Part shown: positions 61,932 through 64,000 of the stretch, one piece after another
Numbering within the stretch: position 1 is the first letter of the stretch
How the letters are laid out: each line of letters begins with the position of its first letter
NCBI GenBank assembly: GCA_020746995.1
Contig: JAGPXD010000005.1
Location: 2,666,001-2,730,000, forward strand
DNA length: 64,000 bases
Origin: Plectosphaerella cucumerina
Taxonomy: Eukaryota > Ascomycota > Sordariomycetes > Glomerellales > Plectosphaerellaceae
Direction of reading: 5' to 3'
Position numbers and translations under genes: made by a program
The notes under the pieces: model-generated
Database searches by the model: none
Seen by the model: the letters and a program-made list of their open reading frames with translations, nothing else
What the model was told of the DNA's origin: nothing

Positions 61932-63656
61932 TCACTCGTCGAAACCTTCCCAGGATTCTGAGGAAGAGGACTCGTCTTCGCTTGAGGCGGAGTCGTCCTT
62001 GTCTGATGTACCCTCGACATCCAGCGATACGGGTTCCCCCGTGGTCTTGAGGACCGGCATGCCCGTGACGTCGCGCATCACAGCACCCTCGTCATCCCGG
62101 ATGTATGGCCCATCCTCGTCAACGGGAGCGTCGTCGTCTCGGACAAAGGCAGCGACGAAGAAACCCATGACGCCGCGGCCGTCGCCCTTATAGGTGCGGA
62201 TACAAGCCTCCGCCACGAGCGCGGGATCTTCCACGGCAACGTCCTCGAGAACACACGCCGCCGGCTCGCCGCGGACAGGCCACTCGCGCATGCCGGTGAC
62301 TTGCTCCCCACGGGGCAGCACGCGCCACCCCCGGCGGCGGGCGACGTCAGAGGCCAGCGCACGCAGGACAACGTGCTCGTTCTCCTCGGCGTGGATGGAG
62401 CAAGTGGAGTACGTGATGCGTCGGGCGGAGGGGAAGGTCATGGCGTGCTGGAGGAGGGTAAGCTGGAATCCCGCGAGGGCGTTCAGGCGGGTCTGGAGAT
62501 CGTGGCGGGAGAGGGTGGTGGTGTTGCCGTCGTCGTCGACGAGGACGGGGGAGGGGGCGGTGGTGGTGTCCTCGCGCTTGCGTTTGCGGGAGTCGGCGGC
62601 GGGCTTGGTCTTGGTCTCCTTGTTGCCCACGGCGGTGGGGAGGTGTAGCTCGGGCATGGAGTCGCGGCCGACGATGCCGGAGCCGGAGCAGCTGGGGTCG
62701 AGGAGGAGGGCGCCGACGTCTTTGTAGGTGTCTGCGTTGGGGTCGACGTCTAGGAAGTCTTGGCCGAGGCCGATGCGGGTCATGGGTTTACTGCCGGCGG
62801 TTTTGACCATCTTCTCGAGGGTGAGGGCGCGGCGGTCGTCGCGCTCAAAGGCGTAGATGGTGGGCTTTTTAGCCCCCGGGACGTCAGGGGCGTGAGTGCT
62901 CATGATGGCGGCTAGGTGGGTTGTCTTGTTCCCCGGTGCGGCGCACGAGTCGATGACGTCGCCGTGCTCGGCGTGAGGGTCGAGGAGGTACGCGGGGAAG
63001 CAGGACGCTTTATCCTGGAGGATGAGGGCGCCGGAGCGGTAGGCTTCTGTCTTTGTGAGGTCGACGCCTGGGGTGACGGCGACGAGGTTGGGGACGTGCT
63101 CGTCGACGTAGACGGAGCGGGTGGCGAGGGTGGAGGCCATGAGGGCCTCGACGGAGAGGACGCGGGCGAAAGTGCGGAAGGTCGTGGAGAGCTGGGTCTC
63201 TACATCGGAGCGGAGGGCGTTGACGCGGGCCCAGCGCGGGTGGCGGCCTTCCGGGTCGGCGTCGAGATCGACCTGGGCGCGGAGGTCGTCTAGGGATGCG
63301 GCGCGGCGACGGATGCGGGCGCGGGTGAGTTCCGAGGTGAGGCGGGCGCGGTGGCGGTCGACGGCGGCGCGGAGGCCGTGGGACTGGGGGAGAGCGACGC
63401 CGCCGCGGGAGAGGAGGAGATCATGAGTGAGGAGGAGGGCGAGCACCGGGGTGAGTTTGCGCTCAAGGCGGAGGAGGCCGGCGGCGTCGACGACCTCGGA
63501 GAGGATGGCGGACCACTTGCACGTCTCGACGGCGAGGGCGTAGACTTGTGCGGCGGGGGACTTGAGCTTCTTGTTGTTGAAGACGCGGGACTTGAAGCTC
63601 CCGCCGGCTGAGGAGGGGGCCGAGAGGGCCTCGGCGGCCTCGTGGTAGAGGGACAT
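61932..63656 (-). CDS. rcm1: 25S rRNA (cytosine-C5) methyltransferase RCM1/NSUN5
   Basis: Single exon, 574 aa from ATG at 63656 (MSLYHEAAEAL), the start that matches the family; the frame stays open upstream to an ATG at 63959, but that part is His/Pro/Thr-rich and reads like leader. RCM1 methylates one cytosine of 25S rRNA near the peptidyl-transferase region. The SAM-binding motif DSCAAPGNKTTHLAA (about 236-250) and the two family cysteines are present: DPSCSGSGI (Cys323, motif IV) and TYSTCSIHAEEN (Cys419, motif VI). A Lys/Arg-rich insert (SRKRKRED) lies between them, and the C-terminus is acidic Ser/Glu-rich (DKDDSASSEDESSSSESWE), common in nucleolar proteins. Convergent with YPP1; 137 bases separate the stops. 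Confidence 0.94.
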   Translation of the reverse strand: MSLYHEAAEALSAPSSAGGSFKSRVFNNKKLKSPAAQVYALAVETCKWSAILSEVVDAAGLLRLERKLTPVLALLLTHDLLLSRGGVALPQSHGLRAAVDRHRARLTSELTRARIRRRAASLDDLRAQVDLDADPEGRHPRWARVNALRSDVETQLSTTFRTFARVLSVEALMASTLATRSVYVDEHVPNLVAVTPGVDLTKTEAYRSGALILQDKASCFPAYLLDPHAEHGDVIDSCAAPGNKTTHLAAIMSTHAPDVPGAKKPTIYAFERDDRRALTLEKMVKTAGSKPMTRIGLGQDFLDVDPNADTYKDVGALLLDPSCSGSGIVGRDSMPELHLPTAVGNKETKTKPAADSRKRKREDTTTAPSPVLVDDDGNTTTLSRHDLQTRLNALAGFQLTLLQHAMTFPSARRITYSTCSIHAEENEHVVLRALASDVARRRGWRVLPRGEQVTGMREWPVRGEPAACVLEDVAVEDPALVAEACIRTYKGDGRGVMGFFVAAFVRDDDAPVDEDGPYIRDDEGAVMRDVTGMPVLKTTGEPVSLDVEGTSDKDDSASSEDESSSSESWEGFDE

Positions 63657-64000
63657 TGGGGGGATGGTGGCGAGTGAGTGATGGTGAAGGTTGGGGAGGG
63701 TGAGAGAGAGATGTGAAGTCGTTTTTAGCGCCCTGCCGACTTTTCTCCGGGGGAGAAATTCGCTGTGATGGGGCGGGGCGGTAGGGGTACGAAGGTGGTG
63801 GGGTGGATGGGTGGAATGTTGGTGGCGGGTCAGGGGTAACATTGTACCTGTACAAGGTGACCTCCTGTCTAGAGAAGACACCTCGGAGGGCATGGTATCG
63901 CCGGGTCGTGGCTTGAAATCCGTGGAACAACATGTCTTCGATATTAAAGAGTCTTTCATTTCATCGAGTGCTTATAGAAATGACCGAGAGACCCCCGGAT
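63657..64000. other. RCM1 promoter region and window end
   Basis: About 340 bases. The coding frame of RCM1 is open here to 63959 but is judged leader. Nothing else is recognised. Confidence 0.5.

Noticed and set aside
1..64000. CRISPR arrays, rRNA genes, insertion sequences or retroelements
   Set aside because: No regularly spaced repeats, rRNA sequence, transposase, reverse transcriptase or long terminal repeats were seen; CRISPR is not expected in a fungal nucleus.

Overview
The window is nuclear chromosomal DNA of a filamentous ascomycete, most likely a Sordariomycete. The evidence is GC-rich coding sequence with strong C preference at third positions, short introns (about 50-115 nt) with GTAAGT/GTATGT-type donors and CTAAC-type branch sites, long CT-rich leaders, an intron-bearing tRNA-Ser, and a gene set found in Pezizomycotina (HMT1-type ABC half-transporter, Ecp2/Hce2-like secreted proteins, LysM protein). 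The genus cannot be fixed from sequence alone. Many long open frames begin only at TTG or GTG; starts were re-set to ATG and exons joined by eye at splice sites.

Layout. 0.9-2.4 kb: ceramide synthase (LAG1 family, +). 4.3-7.6 kb: vacuolar HMT1-like ABC transporter (-) with a 5'-UTR intron. About 8.3-19.5 kb: an 11-kb stretch with no convincing protein gene, containing simple repeats, GCCATGCC-rich DNA and a cluster of inverted repeats near 18.6 kb. 19.6-20.1 kb: small unknown gene (+). 20.9-23.6 kb: CDC48 (-), six exons including a 28-nt microexon. 24.3 kb: tRNA-Ser(GCT) (-). 24.6-25.0 kb: small unknown gene (-). 25.7-27.9 kb: EDC3 decapping enhancer (-). 28.9-31.6 kb: PIF1 helicase (-) with a GC-AG intron and two in-frame starts. 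31.95-34.2 kb: large Gln/Pro-rich unknown protein (-). 36.8-37.6 kb: PHS1 (+). 37.7-39.0 kb: alpha/beta hydrolase (-). 39.4-40.6 kb: CDC123 (-), divergent from CWC21 (+, 41.0-41.6 kb). 41.7-42.4 kb: NDUFAF2/NDUFA12-like (-). 43.1-45.4 kb: calponin-homology protein (+). 45.9-49.2 kb: secreted-protein block (two divergent Ecp2/Hce2-like proteins and a GH16 enzyme). 50.2-51.1 kb: WW-domain protein (+). 51.4-53.7 kb: RIX1 (-). 54.2-54.8 kb: LysM gene with an in-frame stop (-). 55.6-56.4 kb: putative HTH regulator (-). 57.9-61.8 kb: YPP1/TTC7-like (+), initiator ATG alone in exon 1. 61.9-63.7 kb: RCM1/NSUN5 rRNA methyltransferase (-).

How the genes relate. Most are unlinked core housekeeping genes: VLCFA/sphingolipid synthesis (LAG1, PHS1), protein quality control (CDC48), mRNA decay and splicing (EDC3, CWC21), genome maintenance (PIF1), translation and ribosome assembly (CDC123, RIX1, RCM1), respiratory complex I, and PI4-kinase recruitment (YPP1). 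Embedded in this core is a set of extracellular genes (Hce2-like pair, GH16 and, 5 kb away, the broken LysM gene) suggesting a role at the cell wall or in interaction with a host or competitor. No operon-like or biosynthetic cluster is visible. The most discovery-worthy features are the divergent Hce2-like pair with a duplicated leader, the interrupted LysM gene, the dual-start PIF1, the ATG-only exon of YPP1, a GCN4/CPC1-type site between CDC123 and CWC21, and the folded element in the gene-poor stretch.
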